Below are positions 9,042 through 18,943 of a DNA stretch of 45,518 nucleotides, piece after piece (the first letter of the stretch is position 1; each line of letters starts with the position of its first letter). Source of the DNA: Paenibacillus agri (GTDB taxonomy: Bacteria > Bacillota > Bacilli > Paenibacillales > Paenibacillaceae); NCBI RefSeq assembly GCF_013359945.1, contig NZ_JABWCS010000181.1, forward strand, positions 1 through 45,518. Reading direction: 5' to 3'. A model generated the notes under the pieces. That model saw only the letters and a list, made by a program, of their open reading frames with translations. It made no database searches and was not told the origin of the DNA. Position numbers and translations under genes: made by a program.

Positions 9042-9896
9042 TTACGCTTTGTTGTTGGAACCGAACTCACGGATTTTACCGATAACGGTTTGTTTGATAG
9101 CATCGCGGCCTGGTACGATGAATGTACGTGGGTCGTAAGCATCAGGTTTAGCAGCCAAAACTTCGCGAACTACTTTAGCAAATGCGATTTGGTTCTCAGT
9201 GTTCACGTTGATCTTGGAAGTACCCAGGGAGATCGCTTTGTCGATGTCATGTACAGGGATACCAGTACCGCCATGCAGAACGAGTGGCAATTTAACAGCG
9301 TCGCGGATTTCTTCCATTTCTTTGAATCCGAGGTTAGGCTCGCCATGGTAAGGACCGTGTACGGAACCAAGTGCCGGAGCCAAAGTGTCGATGCCGGTTT
9401 CTTTAACAATGCGTACGCACTCGTTAAGATCAGCATATTGAATACCGCCGATAACGTCGTCTTCTTGTCCGCCTACAGTACCTACTTCAGCTTCTACAGA
9501 AACACCTTTAGCGTGAGCATAGTCAACGACTTTCTTAGTCATTTCAATGTTCTCGTCGATTGGGTGGTGGGATCCGTCGATCATTACGGAAGTAAAGCCA
9601 GCATCGATGGCTTCTTTACATTTATCAAAGCTGGAACCGTGGTCCAGGTGGATCGCTACAGGAACAGTGATTTTCAGGTCGTGGATAAGTCCTTCCACCA
9701 TCTTAACAACAGTGGTGAAACCGCCCATGTGACGGGCTGCGCCTTCGGATACACCAAGAATTACCGGAGATTTCTCTTCTTCGGCTGCACCCAAAATAGC
9801 TTGAGTCCATTCAAGGTTATTGATGTTGTACTGACCTACTGCGTACTTTCCTTCAAGTGCTTTGTTCAACATGTCTGTCATTGATACTAATGGCAT
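9042..9896 (-). CDS. fba: Class II fructose-1,6-bisphosphate aldolase
   Basis: Zinc-dependent glycolytic/gluconeogenic aldolase (284 aa) that cleaves fructose-1,6-bisphosphate to DHAP and glyceraldehyde-3-phosphate. Metal and substrate motifs are visible: [14 protein letters not shown] (zinc histidines near 82), [18 protein letters not shown] and [14 protein letters not shown] (phosphate and zinc binding), and [10 protein letters not shown]. The start has AGGAGG 7 nt upstream. Codon use appears strongly biased toward a few codons, as expected of a highly expressed gene (impression, not calculated). It lies between spo0F and murA, the B. subtilis order. Confidence 0.96.
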   Translation of the reverse strand: MPLVSMTDMLNKALEGKYAVGQYNINNLEWTQAILGAAEEEKSPVILGVSEGAARHMGGFTTVVKMVEGLIHDLKITVPVAIHLDHGSSFDKCKEAIDAGFTSVMIDGSHHPIDENIEMTKKVVDYAHAKGVSVEAEVGTVGGQEDDVIGGIQYADLNECVRIVKETGIDTLAPALGSVHGPYHGEPNLGFKEMEEIRDAVKLPLVLHGGTGIPVHDIDKAISLGTSKINVNTENQIAFAKVVREVLAAKPDAYDPRTFIVPGRDAIKQTVIGKIREFGSNNKA

Positions 9897-9923
9897 GGTT
9901 CATCCTCCTAAAGATGTTTTTCG

Positions 9924-9965
9924 CTATAATTTATAGAACCGTTTATCACATACAGGCTTATTATA
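9924..9965 (-). promoter_or_regulatory. fba promoter with extended -10 and a leader palindrome
   Basis: Minus strand TGCTATAAT is an extended -10 element (TATAAT at 9960-9965). The -35 is weak. Between it and the fba start lies a perfect 13-bp palindrome CTATAATTTATAG (9924-9936), a possible operator or a second -10. Promoter likely, operator speculative. Confidence 0.5.
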
Positions 9966-9999
9966 GCACATCCAGTGTCAAATACTAAATAGCACTAAC

Positions 10000-10020
10000 A
10001 AAAAAATGTCCCGGTGGGAC
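10000..10020 (-). terminator. Second terminator-like hairpin downstream of spo0F
   Basis: Minus strand GTCCC-ACC-GGGAC followed by ATTTTTTT. It stands about 55 nt beyond the main spo0F terminator and just upstream of the fba promoter, insulating fba. Confidence 0.7.
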
Positions 10021-10072
10021 GATATTTATCCACCCCTGTTGTTATCTGCCCTTTTCCAAGTTTTCCCCTCCG

Positions 10073-10104
10073 AAAAAAGGATTCTGCCATTTAGCAGAAT
10101 CCTT
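10073..10104 (-). terminator. Intrinsic terminator of spo0F
   Basis: Minus strand AAGGATTCTGC-TAAATG-GCAGAATCCTT followed by TTTT, a perfect 11-bp stem right after the spo0F stop codon. Confidence 0.93.
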
Positions 10105-10107
10105 ACT

Positions 10108-10494
10108 TCAGCTGCACTGATCGACCGATTTATTGCGAAGATGCATATTTACCGCCACACGCATCTCGTCAATGTCAAAAGGTTTGGTAAAGTGCATAAG
10201 CGCGCCCAATTTCGTTGCTTCTTTAATCATGTCCAGCTCTCCGTAGGCTGTCATCATGATCACCTTGATCTCCGGATTAATCTCCTTCAGATGCTTGAGA
10301 ATTTCAAGCCCATCCATTCCCGGGATTTTCATATCGAGCAAGACCAAGTCTGGGGATTCGGTACGAACAATTTCCAGTGCAAGTTTACCGTTAGCCGCCT
10401 GAAATGTGGTGTAACCCTCGCTGTTGAACACTTCCATGAGAAGAATCCTGATCCCGTTCTGATCGTCGACAATTAACACTTTATTTTTCTCCAT
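10108..10494 (-). CDS. spo0F: Sporulation response regulator Spo0F
   Basis: Single-domain receiver (128 aa) of the sporulation phosphorelay: accepts phosphate from sensor kinases and passes it to Spo0B and so to Spo0A. The acidic pocket D10-D11, the phosphorylation site D54 ([13 protein letters not shown]) and the conserved lysine in [10 protein letters not shown] all sit at the Spo0F positions, and no output domain follows. I start at the ATG giving [11 protein letters not shown] because GGGAGG is 9 nt upstream; an in-frame TTG 6 nt earlier is too close to that site. A sigma-H-like promoter (10589-10615) precedes it. The orphan kinase at 33161-35473 is a plausible donor. Confidence 0.95.
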   Translation of the reverse strand: MEKNKVLIVDDQNGIRILLMEVFNSEGYTTFQAANGKLALEIVRTESPDLVLLDMKIPGMDGLEILKHLKEINPEIKVIMMTAYGELDMIKEATKLGALMHFTKPFDIDEMRVAVNMHLRNKSVDQCS

Positions 10495-10588
10495 TATCAA
10501 TACCCTCCCAGAATTTAAGGCAGATTGACCATACCGCGCTCTCCACAGCTAACGGCCCCTTTGTAACTTAGTCCATACGAAACCTATA

Positions 10589-10615
10589 ATTCGTGGTGTA
10601 GATTCAAAATCCTGC
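10589..10615 (-). promoter_or_regulatory. Sigma-H-like promoter of spo0F
   Basis: Minus strand GCAGGATTT (10607-10615) matches the sigma-H -35 consensus RnAGGAwWW completely. An 11-nt spacer and CACGAAT (10589-10595, one mismatch to RnnGAAT) follow. B. subtilis spo0F is known to be transcribed by sigma-H, so the match is meaningful. The rest of the 10501-10816 gap holds only the pyrG terminator and AT-rich sequence; a possible weak Spo0A box (AGTCGAT, about 10663-10669) is not convincing. Confidence 0.6.
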
Positions 10616-10756
10616 TAATTGGATAAAATGCGTAAATGTATGCCATAAAATGTATCGTCCGTATCGACTTTTCTTGATAGAAAATGTTAAAAATATCAAA
10701 ATCACAACTTACATTTAAAATTGAAATTGTACTTGAGCCGGATAGGACCTAGCATA

Positions 10757-10785
10757 AGAAAAAGAGCCTCCAAATGGAGGCTCTT
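10757..10785 (-). terminator. Intrinsic terminator of pyrG
   Basis: Minus strand AAGAGCCTCC-ATTT-GGAGGCTCTT followed by TTTC, a perfect 10-bp stem about 30 nt after pyrG. Confidence 0.92.
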
Positions 10786-10816
10786 GCGAACACCTTGATG
10801 GTGCTATATATACTAT

Positions 10817-12588
<1,772 letters not shown>

Positions 12589-12632
12589 TAAAAAAACAAA
12601 AAAGTGACACCCGTAGCACCGGGGCACTTTTT
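12589..12632 (-). terminator. Terminator after rpoE
   Basis: Minus strand AAAAGTG with CACTTTT, plus inner CCCG/CGGG pairing, followed by TTGTTTTTTT. It ends rpoE transcription; being A-rich on its left arm it may also act on the plus strand. Confidence 0.8.
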
Positions 12633-12736
12633 ATTTTAGAAAACACATATTAACTTTCATCATAAGCCCATGCAATAGTTTACTCTGACGGTTCTCCACT
12701 GTCAAGGGCAGAATTATGCTACCTCAAAGAACGGGA

Positions 12737-13300
12737 TTAATATTTATCTTCCTCGTCTTCATCGTCCAAATCTTCTTCACTTTCCGCGTCGGAGTCTTCA
12801 TCGTCCACGTCATCTTCGTCGATGTCTTCTTCGTCAATAACCACATCGTCGTCAACTTCTTCTTCGCTGTCGTCGTCGGAATAGAGGTCGTCGCGATCGT
12901 CGTCGATAGCGTCGAAATCCTCTTCTTCGGATGCGTAGTTATCATCTTCCTCGGTGAAATCATCGTCTTCCAAATCGTCATCCTCGTCGTTGATAATACG
13001 TGGACGTTTGGAATTACCGACTGGATCATCGGAGCGCTCCAGCGGATACCAGCGTTTCAACCCCCACAGGTTCGTTCCTACACAGGCAAAACGTCCGTCG
13101 ATGTTAATCTCAGTATATAACTGGGCAATAGTATCGTTGGTTTGTTCTTCGGTCATCCCGCGCAGCTTGGCCACCTCGACCATCAGGTCACGGTAATAAA
13201 ACGGCGTATTAGCCGCCTTCAGCACTAGGAAAGCCAGGTCCACCATAGGCATTTCTTTTACTTTCTCGGGGTCCAGCTTTAAATTGAGTGGCGTACTCAT
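12737..13300 (-). CDS. rpoE: RNA polymerase delta subunit
   Basis: Gram-positive-specific RNA polymerase subunit (187 aa) that increases recycling and affects initiation sensitivity to NTP levels. The N-terminal folded domain (about residues 1-90, LKLDPEKVKEMPMVDLAFLVL to GTNLWGLKRWYP) is followed by an acidic, disordered tail of about 85 residues made almost only of Asp and Glu with few Ser, Tyr and Val. I start at the ATG giving MSTPLNLKL because GAGAGGAAG lies 9 nt upstream; a longer frame adds eight residues with no ribosome binding site. The acidic tail produces long meaningless reading frames on the opposite strand. Confidence 0.94.
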   Translation of the reverse strand: MSTPLNLKLDPEKVKEMPMVDLAFLVLKAANTPFYYRDLMVEVAKLRGMTEEQTNDTIAQLYTEINIDGRFACVGTNLWGLKRWYPLERSDDPVGNSKRPRIINDEDDDLEDDDFTEEDDNYASEEEDFDAIDDDRDDLYSDDDSEEEVDDDVVIDEEDIDEDDVDDEDSDAESEEDLDDEDEEDKY

Positions 13301-13766
13301 TAAAGGACACTTCCTCTCACGCATTGTTCACTATTCACGGCTTTAATTCAATAATATCCAGTAACAAACCTAAGTAAAACCTATTTAGCAACAAAATGCA
13401 AGTCAAAAGGGGCAAGCTTTGGACGCAAAAAAACCGCCGGCATTTTCCGACAAGGAAACGTTTTTTTCGCAGGTAACGATCCATATGTACTTTTATGAAT
13501 GACTACGCCGGTTATACAGGTGGAAGGCCTCTCTAAAAAAGGCGGAGGAAACTCCTCCGCGCATGACTGTATCCACGCCAAGGAATGGCTCCTTACGGGA
13601 TGTTGCAAAGAGAGTGTTAAATCTCTTCTGTTTATTTTATGTGAAGCGCCGTCTTTTGACACGATGGGCAGCCCATTTCCTTAAAAAAGGGCAAGTTCCC
13701 ATTCGGCTACCCTCCTCCGCTCATACAATATTTCAGTACGGCACCGAGGAGGGGACGGCAAAACAC
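13301..13766. other. Gap between rpoE and the S8 protease gene
   Basis: About 465 bp with no gene I can support. It must hold the divergent promoters of rpoE and of the protease, but no strong -35/-10 pair stands out. The only clear structure is a terminator-like hairpin at 13535-13560. Reading frames here have no ribosome binding sites and no recognizable products. Confidence 0.5.
13535..13560 (-). terminator. Terminator-like hairpin with no obvious upstream gene
   Basis: Minus strand GCGGAGGA-GTT-TCCTCCGC followed by CTTTTTT, a perfect 8-bp stem. No minus-strand gene ends here; the next one upstream on that strand is argS, which is followed by its own hairpins. It may stop antisense transcription entering rpoE. 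Confidence 0.7.
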
Positions 13767-14954
13767 ATGGACTATTACGGATTTTGGCAGATACTGCTTG
13801 ATGAGATATCGGCTGCCCCCAAGAATGACGAACGGCGTATTGTTACCTTTTATGATGCCCGCCATTACGCCGGAGCCTTATCCCAGTGGAAGACCCTACG
13901 TACGAAAAAAACGAGACTGCGGCAGGTGCAGGTCTCTCCGCTGATCCGCGCTTTTTTTGTGCCTGCCGCAAGCGCGGCAAAGCTGGTGCATAAATTTTCA
14001 GACACGCTGAGCGTGGAAGACGATTACCGCATACAGCTCCATGCGCTGCCCAGTGAGAAAACCGGGACCGCCGTGATGCCCTGGGGAGTGAAAGCGATTC
14101 ATGCCCCCCAGGCCTGGTCGAAGTCAACCGGTGTGCAAGTCAAGGTAGGTGTTATTGATACAGGTGCCGACTACCGTCACCCTGATCTGCGCCATTCGCT
14201 AGCTACAGGCGTCAATCTGCTGCGGCGGGGAATGCTGCCACTGGATGACAATGGCCACGGCACCCATATCGCCGGTACACTGGCCGCCGCTGGCGGCACA
14301 CGCGGCATGATGGGAGTTGCACCAAGAGCCATTCTCTATCCCGTCAAAGCTTTTGACCACAACGGCTCTGCTTATGTGTCCGACATTGTGCTGGGGATTG
14401 ACTGGTGCGTCCAGAACCGGATCGACATCATTAATATGAGCTTCGGCATGAAGACGCGAAGCAAGGCGCTTCATAATGTTGTCATGAAAGCCTACCGCGC
14501 TGGCATTGCCATTGTCGCTTCCTCCGGCAATGATGGCAAACGCGGCGGGGATTATCCGGCGCGCTATCCGGAGACTATCGCCGTAGGCGCCATAGATAAG
14601 AAGCGCCGGGTCGCCAGCTTCAGCAACCGCGGGTCATACATCGATGTATACGGACCCGGCGAAAGTGTGCCCTCCTGCTGGCTGAAGGAGGGCTACAAGG
14701 AAATGAGCGGCACATCCATGGCGACGTCGCATGTGACGGGAGCCGCTGCCCTGCTGCTCGCTCTCCGGCCAGGGCTCACCCCCCGGGAGCTGAAGCTCCT
14801 GCTGCGCCGCACCGCTTGCCCGGTGCGGCTGCGTAAAGGGCAGCGCAGAGCCTCCCTTGGCGGCGGCGCTGCCGATGCCCTTCGCCTGCTACGCGCAGGC
14901 ATCAGGGCCAAGCGGGGCCCATCCGCGAATGCCGCCAGCCGGCGCGCGGATTGA
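13767..14954 (+). CDS. S8 family (subtilisin-like) serine protease
   Basis: Subtilisin-type protease. I start at the ATG giving MDYYGFWQILLDEI (395 aa), with GAGGAGGGG 12 nt upstream; a longer frame reaches 13563 but its extra residues look random. The catalytic triad is complete: D131 (VGVIDTGAD), H164 (NGHGTHIAG), S317 (SGTSMATSH); the oxyanion N255 lies in SSGNDG. Residues 1-100 resemble an I9-type propeptide. There is no signal peptide or membrane segment, which is unusual for a pro-subtilisin and suggests an intracellular or non-classically exported enzyme. The C-terminal 50 residues are Arg/Ala-rich. It is the only plus-strand gene between rpoE and argS, and its 3' part looks more GC-rich than its neighbours. 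Substrate unknown. Confidence 0.88.
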   Translation: MDYYGFWQILLDEISAAPKNDERRIVTFYDARHYAGALSQWKTLRTKKTRLRQVQVSPLIRAFFVPAASAAKLVHKFSDTLSVEDDYRIQLHALPSEKTGTAVMPWGVKAIHAPQAWSKSTGVQVKVGVIDTGADYRHPDLRHSLATGVNLLRRGMLPLDDNGHGTHIAGTLAAAGGTRGMMGVAPRAILYPVKAFDHNGSAYVSDIVLGIDWCVQNRIDIINMSFGMKTRSKALHNVVMKAYRAGIAIVASSGNDGKRGGDYPARYPETIAVGAIDKKRRVASFSNRGSYIDVYGPGESVPSCWLKEGYKEMSGTSMATSHVTGAAALLLALRPGLTPRELKLLLRRTACPVRLRKGQRRASLGGGAADALRLLRAGIRAKRGPSANAASRRAD

Positions 14955-14957
14955 CAA

Positions 14958-14984
14958 GAGCCAGTGGCGCAGAGCCACTGGCTC
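14958..14984. repeat. Perfect inverted repeat 1 after the S8 protease
   Basis: GAGCCAGTGGC-GCAGA-GCCACTGGCTC, an 11-bp perfect stem starting 4 nt after the protease stop codon. No T-tract follows on the plus strand, so it is not a classical terminator; it could protect the 3' end of the mRNA. Confidence 0.85.
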
Positions 14985-15021
14985 AAAACGGCCGCCATCC
15001 TGTAACCAAGGATGGCGGCCG
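14985..15021 (-). terminator. Inverted repeat 2, probable argS terminator
   Basis: The arms are 14989-15001 and 15009-15021, a 13-bp perfect GC-rich stem (CGGCCGCCATCCT and its complement). On the minus strand it is followed by TTTT, so it can terminate transcription coming from argS. Confidence 0.7.
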
Positions 15022-15076
15022 CCCTGCAACGCACATGAAGCTAACCATGTGCACTTCTCTTCTTTGTGAAGACACA

Positions 15077-15114
15077 AGCACACCGCCTCCTAAAGTCACC
15101 GGAGGCGGTGTGCT
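15077..15114. repeat. Inverted repeat 3 between S8 protease and argS
   Basis: A 14-bp perfect stem (arms 15077-15090 and 15101-15114, AGCACACCGCCTCC and its complement) with a 10-nt loop. On the minus strand TGTGTCTTC follows, a poor U-tract; it may be a first, weak argS terminator. Confidence 0.8.
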
Positions 15115-15159
15115 GACCATCCCTTGCCCCGGTCAGACGGGGGCTTGAGGATGGATGAA

Positions 15160-16845
15160 TTACATGCGGTCCGGAGCGGATACCGCTAGAAGACGCAATA
15201 CATTGGCAATAGTAGTACGCGTTGCTCCAAGCAGAGCAAGACGGGCCAATGTTTGGGCCGGATCTTCGGTAATGACGCGCTCAGCCTTGTAATAGCTGTG
15301 GAAGAGTGCCGCCAGATCATAGACATAACGCACCAGGCGATGCGGCGCGTAAGCATCGGCTGCAGAAGCAATCTCAGCCGGCAGCTCACCAATTTTGCGT
15401 AGCAAGTCATATTCGTGAGGGGCACTTAGCTTGCTGAAATCAAGTTCGGCATAATCCGGCAGTGCGATTCCTTGTTCCTCAGCTTGACGGAAGATGCTGC
15501 AAATCCGCGCATGAGCATACTGTACATAGAATACCGGGTTCTCGTTGGACGTAGAGATCGCCAGGTCCATATCGAAGTCCAGATGAGAGTCCATGCTGCG
15601 CATGGTGAAGAAATAACGGATGGCGTCGATGCCAACCTCTTCCATCAAATCCTCCATCGTTACCGCTTTACCAGTACGCTTGGACATTTTCACTTTCTCG
15701 CCGTTCTGAAACAAGCTGACCATTTGGGCAATCAGGACCACCAATTTCCCCGGGTCATTGCCGAGTGCCGACATCGCTGCCTTCATCCGCGGAATATAAC
15801 CGTGGTGATCGGCACCCCAGATGTTGATCATTTTGTCATAGCCGCGGCCGTATTTATCGTTATGGTAGGCAATATCCGGTGTCAGATACGTATAGGTACC
15901 ATCGTTCTTGATCAGCACGCGGTCCTTGTCGTCGCCATACTTGGTCGTCTGCAGCCAGGTTGCGCCTTCCTCTTCGTATACCTCTCCACGCTCACGCAGA
16001 TCGTCCAGCGAACGCAAGACTGCTCCATTCTCATAGAGAGAGGTCTCGCTAAACCAGATATCAAATGGAACGCGGAAACGTCCCAGATCGCGTTTGATTT
16101 TATCCAATTCCTTATTCAAGCCATAGGTACGGAAGAATGCCGCACGGTCCCCCGGCGTCAGCTCCAGCAGAGAATCTCCCTTCTCAGCCACAAGTTCCTT
16201 GGCAAATCCCTTGATATCTTCACCATGATAACCATCCTCCGGCATTTCTGCCGGTTGTCCCAGCTCCTGCAGGTAGCGGGTCTCGATAGATTTGCACAGA
16301 TTGGCAACCTGATTTCCGGCATCATTAATATAGTACTCACGGGTCACCTGATAACCGGCATAATCCAGCACGTTACAGAGTGCATCGCCGACAGCTGCGC
16401 CGCGGGCATGTCCCAAGTGTAGACTTCCCGTAGGGTTCGCGCTGACGAACTCAACCTCTACCTTTTGACCCTGTCCTAAGTCAATGCGGCCGTAGTTGTC
16501 TCCCTGTGCGGCAACCTGGGTGATGACATCATAAAGATAGTGCTTAGACAATGTAAAGTTAATGAAGCCCGGTCCGGCAATCTCTGCCTTCTCAATGGAA
16601 GCGCTGCTCTTGTCCAAGTGTTCTAGAATGGCCTCAGCAATCTGGCGCGGGTTGCGCTTAGCAATCTTGGTGAGCTGCATAGCGGCATTGGTCGCCAGAT
16701 CACCGTGCTCCTTGTCTCTTGGCACTTCCAGCACGATGGCTGGAAGGTCTTCACGTGCAACCAGCCCTGCAGCAACAACTGCATCGGCAATGGCTTCTTT
16801 TACCCGTTCATTAATAAGTTCGAGCGGATTTTGACTCTGTGTCAT
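15160..16845 (-). CDS. argS: Arginyl-tRNA synthetase
   Basis: Class I aminoacyl-tRNA synthetase (561 aa) that charges tRNA-Arg. It has the N-terminal Add-1 domain, the HIGH motif as SLHLGHARG (about 138-146), the KMSK motif as KMSKRTGK, and the C-terminal anticodon-binding DALR domain ending in [13 protein letters not shown]. The start has AGGAGG 10 nt upstream. Its start overlaps the stop of the upstream ywiB gene by 4 nt (ATGA), indicating translational coupling; this pair is also found in B. subtilis. Confidence 0.97.
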   Translation of the reverse strand: MTQSQNPLELINERVKEAIADAVVAAGLVAREDLPAIVLEVPRDKEHGDLATNAAMQLTKIAKRNPRQIAEAILEHLDKSSASIEKAEIAGPGFINFTLSKHYLYDVITQVAAQGDNYGRIDLGQGQKVEVEFVSANPTGSLHLGHARGAAVGDALCNVLDYAGYQVTREYYINDAGNQVANLCKSIETRYLQELGQPAEMPEDGYHGEDIKGFAKELVAEKGDSLLELTPGDRAAFFRTYGLNKELDKIKRDLGRFRVPFDIWFSETSLYENGAVLRSLDDLRERGEVYEEEGATWLQTTKYGDDKDRVLIKNDGTYTYLTPDIAYHNDKYGRGYDKMINIWGADHHGYIPRMKAAMSALGNDPGKLVVLIAQMVSLFQNGEKVKMSKRTGKAVTMEDLMEEVGIDAIRYFFTMRSMDSHLDFDMDLAISTSNENPVFYVQYAHARICSIFRQAEEQGIALPDYAELDFSKLSAPHEYDLLRKIGELPAEIASAADAYAPHRLVRYVYDLAALFHSYYKAERVITEDPAQTLARLALLGATRTTIANVLRLLAVSAPDRM

Positions 16846-17285
16846 GATTTTGGTTCCTCCTGTATATGCAAACTGAGTACGAACTGCCCTGACAACTCCT
16901 CGTATACGTATAAATCATACTCCCACGTTACGTTCAGAGAGCGCCCGTCTCGGGAAATCTCCAGCTTCCGGGTCTCCGTGGACAGATTAAAGTTCGTATA
17001 GGGAGAGCGGTAAAAGCCCGGCAAACGCTGTCCCTCTTGGAAGCTCTGCTCGGATTCAACCGCGCCATGGCGGATCAGCTTCAGTTCGCTGCCTGCAATC
17101 TTTATCATTGTACGAACGGCTATCTCCTCACCCTGAGGGCCCTGCCCGGGCTCTACATATCGGATGAACAGCTGCTGTCCCTTCGCTATAACTTCTCCGG
17201 TGGTATTCAGTACAGTACGCTCACCTTCATGCTGGCTTACGAGTGTAACTGAAACGCCGTATTTGTGATTCTGAATTTCCGGCAC
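16842..17285 (-). CDS. ywiB: YwiB-like DUF1934 protein
   Basis: Small predicted beta-barrel protein (147 aa with the start chosen) of the DUF1934/YwiB family, function unknown. It is always seen next to argS in Bacillales and here overlaps argS by 4 nt. I propose a GTG start giving [18 protein letters not shown] because GGAGG lies 7 nt upstream. An in-frame ATG two codons earlier sits directly on that site, and a TTG at 17321 has none. Typical features are the strand-rich body with the TTGEVIAKG and [11 protein letters not shown] segments, comparable to the B. subtilis protein's FRTTGF and MRSGAVKMNQRF. Confidence 0.82.
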   Translation of the reverse strand: MPEIQNHKYGVSVTLVSQHEGERTVLNTTGEVIAKGQQLFIRYVEPGQGPQGEEIAVRTMIKIAGSELKLIRHGAVESEQSFQEGQRLPGFYRSPYTNFNLSTETRKLEISRDGRSLNVTWEYDLYVYEELSGQFVLSLHIQEEPKS

Positions 17286-17548
17286 CTGCATTCCTCCATT
17301 CTGCAAGCCTCTGCAGACCAAAGGCGAATTCGCTTTCCCATTGTACTACTATATCCAGTTCAAGGGTGCAATTCAATTCCTTATTCGAGGAAGATTCCAC
17401 GGAAGCTAATTTTACCATAGCGACACAAAAAAGACACTTGCCTTGCTATTACAAAGATGATGATTCATTGCTTCATATTTTTCTCTTCTATAAATGCTCC
17501 TTAAACAACCGAAAGACGCTCACTTACTAAACAATGGACGCCAAGCAC

Positions 17549-17594
17549 AAAAAGAGGCTTTCCCCAGCCATATAATAGGACTGGAGCAGCCTCT
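17549..17594 (-). terminator. Terminator of the Asp-box protein gene
   Basis: Minus strand AGAGGCT with AGCCTCT and inner CCAG/CTGG pairing, followed by TTTTTG. It lies just after the gene at 17619-18809. The remainder of the 17286-17618 gap contains only a candidate -10 (TAAAAT on the minus strand near 17413-17418) for ywiB. Confidence 0.8.
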
Positions 17595-17618
17595 TCCTCT
17601 TTAGCTAAAGGCCTGAAG

Positions 17619-18809
17619 CTACCTTCCCGCATCTTTGAAGGCGAATTTTTGCTTCCAGCTAGAACCACCATCCGCAGTGGCATATACAGCTGATTCATCC
17701 TGTTCCCTTACGGCGAGCCAGCCATGTTTGCTGTCCGGGAAGGAGATAGTTCCCTCGAATCCCTGTATAGGCTTCAAGTTACTCCACGTCCTGCCACCGT
17801 TCACGGTACGTCCTACAGCAACCTGCTCTCCGGCGGGAGAATAGCCGACAAGAATAGCGGTGCTGTTACCGACCAACTGCATGTTACCAGGCCTTCCAGA
17901 TGCCGGCCCAGATTTGAGTTGTGCCGATCCGCTGCCCGGTGCAGGTCCGCCGCCGGCTGTCGCCTGGGCAATCACGCGTTTCCAGGTCCCACCCTTGTCT
18001 GAGCTGGCGTACAGGGAGTACGAGGTCTGTGACATTCCCGAGTCGCCATACAGCAGGGCATATACCTGATTGCCCTTCGCATAGATCTCTCCGCCTGTCG
18101 GATAAGTAATACCGGATTGGAGAGAAAGCTTCCAGGTAGTTCCCCCGTCGGTTGTCTTCATTACCCGGTAACCCGTGCCGGGTGCCACGACAACACTCCA
18201 ACCGCTGCTGGGGCTGCTGAAATAGGCCCCCCGCGTATTGGCGGGTGTCTGAATCTCCGTCCAACTCTGGCCGCTATCTTTAGTGGAAAATACTGCATTC
18301 CGGCTGTAAGCAAAGCCGTTCTTGCTGTCCATAAAGTCAATCCGGTCGAAGACTGTTGCCTTCCCGGAGATATTTTTCCAGGTAGAACCGCCGTCTGCAC
18401 TAGCTATCAGATAGTTGGCCTGCCCTTCTCCAATAGAAGCAATTGCCCAGCCGTGTACATTATCGGGAAAAGAAATTCCTTTGAAGTTCCACTGTCCTTG
18501 ATAAATTTCTTGAAAATGACATCCGCCGTCCGAGGTGCCAATCATAAAGCCGTTCCCTACAGCTCGGCCAGTCTCACTATTCAGAAATGAAATGTCCGAG
18601 AAGGCGAATGGAGCTTCTTCCTGCTGAGCGTGTTTCTTGTGCAAATCCTTCAGCAAACCATGATCGCCCGTTCCACAAACCGGTGTACCTGCTGCGGTTG
18701 AATGGGCCGCTTGTGCGGAAGAAATAACCGTTCCCCAGCCTGAAAGCGCCAGAAGCCCTGCTGAAAAGAGTGTCAGTGCTATTCTGCGCCAATGATGTGT
18801 CCAATTCAT
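17619..18809 (-). CDS. Secreted Asp-box (BNR-like) beta-propeller protein
   Basis: A 396-aa exported protein. Residues 1-35 are a Sec signal peptide (basic MNWTHHWRR, hydrophobic LTLFSAGLLALSGWG, probable cleavage after SAQAA). The rest is built from repeated Asp-box/YCF48-type blades: GTSDGGCHF, ASADGGSTWKN, STKDSGQSWTE, KTTDGGTTWKL, ASSDKGGTWKR, GRTVNGGRTWSN and ATADGGSSWKQ, with interleaved HGW/NGF turns, about seven repeats. Such propellers serve as sialidase-like folds or assembly factors; no catalytic residues are evident, so function is unknown. A GGQ-rich low-complexity insert (PAPGSGSAQLKSGPASGR) breaks the propeller at about residues 292-309. It is divergent from the penicillin-binding protein gene 134 bp away, suggesting a wall-associated role (inference). 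Confidence 0.85.
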   Translation of the reverse strand: MNWTHHWRRIALTLFSAGLLALSGWGTVISSAQAAHSTAAGTPVCGTGDHGLLKDLHKKHAQQEEAPFAFSDISFLNSETGRAVGNGFMIGTSDGGCHFQEIYQGQWNFKGISFPDNVHGWAIASIGEGQANYLIASADGGSTWKNISGKATVFDRIDFMDSKNGFAYSRNAVFSTKDSGQSWTEIQTPANTRGAYFSSPSSGWSVVVAPGTGYRVMKTTDGGTTWKLSLQSGITYPTGGEIYAKGNQVYALLYGDSGMSQTSYSLYASSDKGGTWKRVIAQATAGGGPAPGSGSAQLKSGPASGRPGNMQLVGNSTAILVGYSPAGEQVAVGRTVNGGRTWSNLKPIQGFEGTISFPDSKHGWLAVREQDESAVYATADGGSSWKQKFAFKDAGR

Positions 18810-18943
18810 AGGGATAACACCTCCTTTTAATATATAACCCCGTACTGCAACTGTTACTCTGTCAGATCATCGGCCTCCCCAGTGAATATCCTGTCACTTC
18901 CTTTCCCATAATGAGGATGAAAGCAAGAAAGGAGCCTGGTGCA

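Noticed and set aside
9090..9884. 264-codon frame opposite fba
   Set aside because: Product of the strong codon bias in fba; fba has full family identity and ribosome binding site, the antisense frame has neither.
10026..10034. TTATCCACC, DnaA-box-like site near fba/spo0F
   Set aside because: Single site with one mismatch; one such match is expected by chance in 45 kb.
12716..13120. Hydrophobic plus-strand frame opposite rpoE
   Set aside because: It is the reverse of the Asp/Glu codon tail of the delta subunit, which automatically yields Val/Ile/Phe-rich peptides; no ribosome binding site.
15472..16422. 316-codon frame opposite argS
   Set aside because: Antisense shadow of a clear arginyl-tRNA synthetase.
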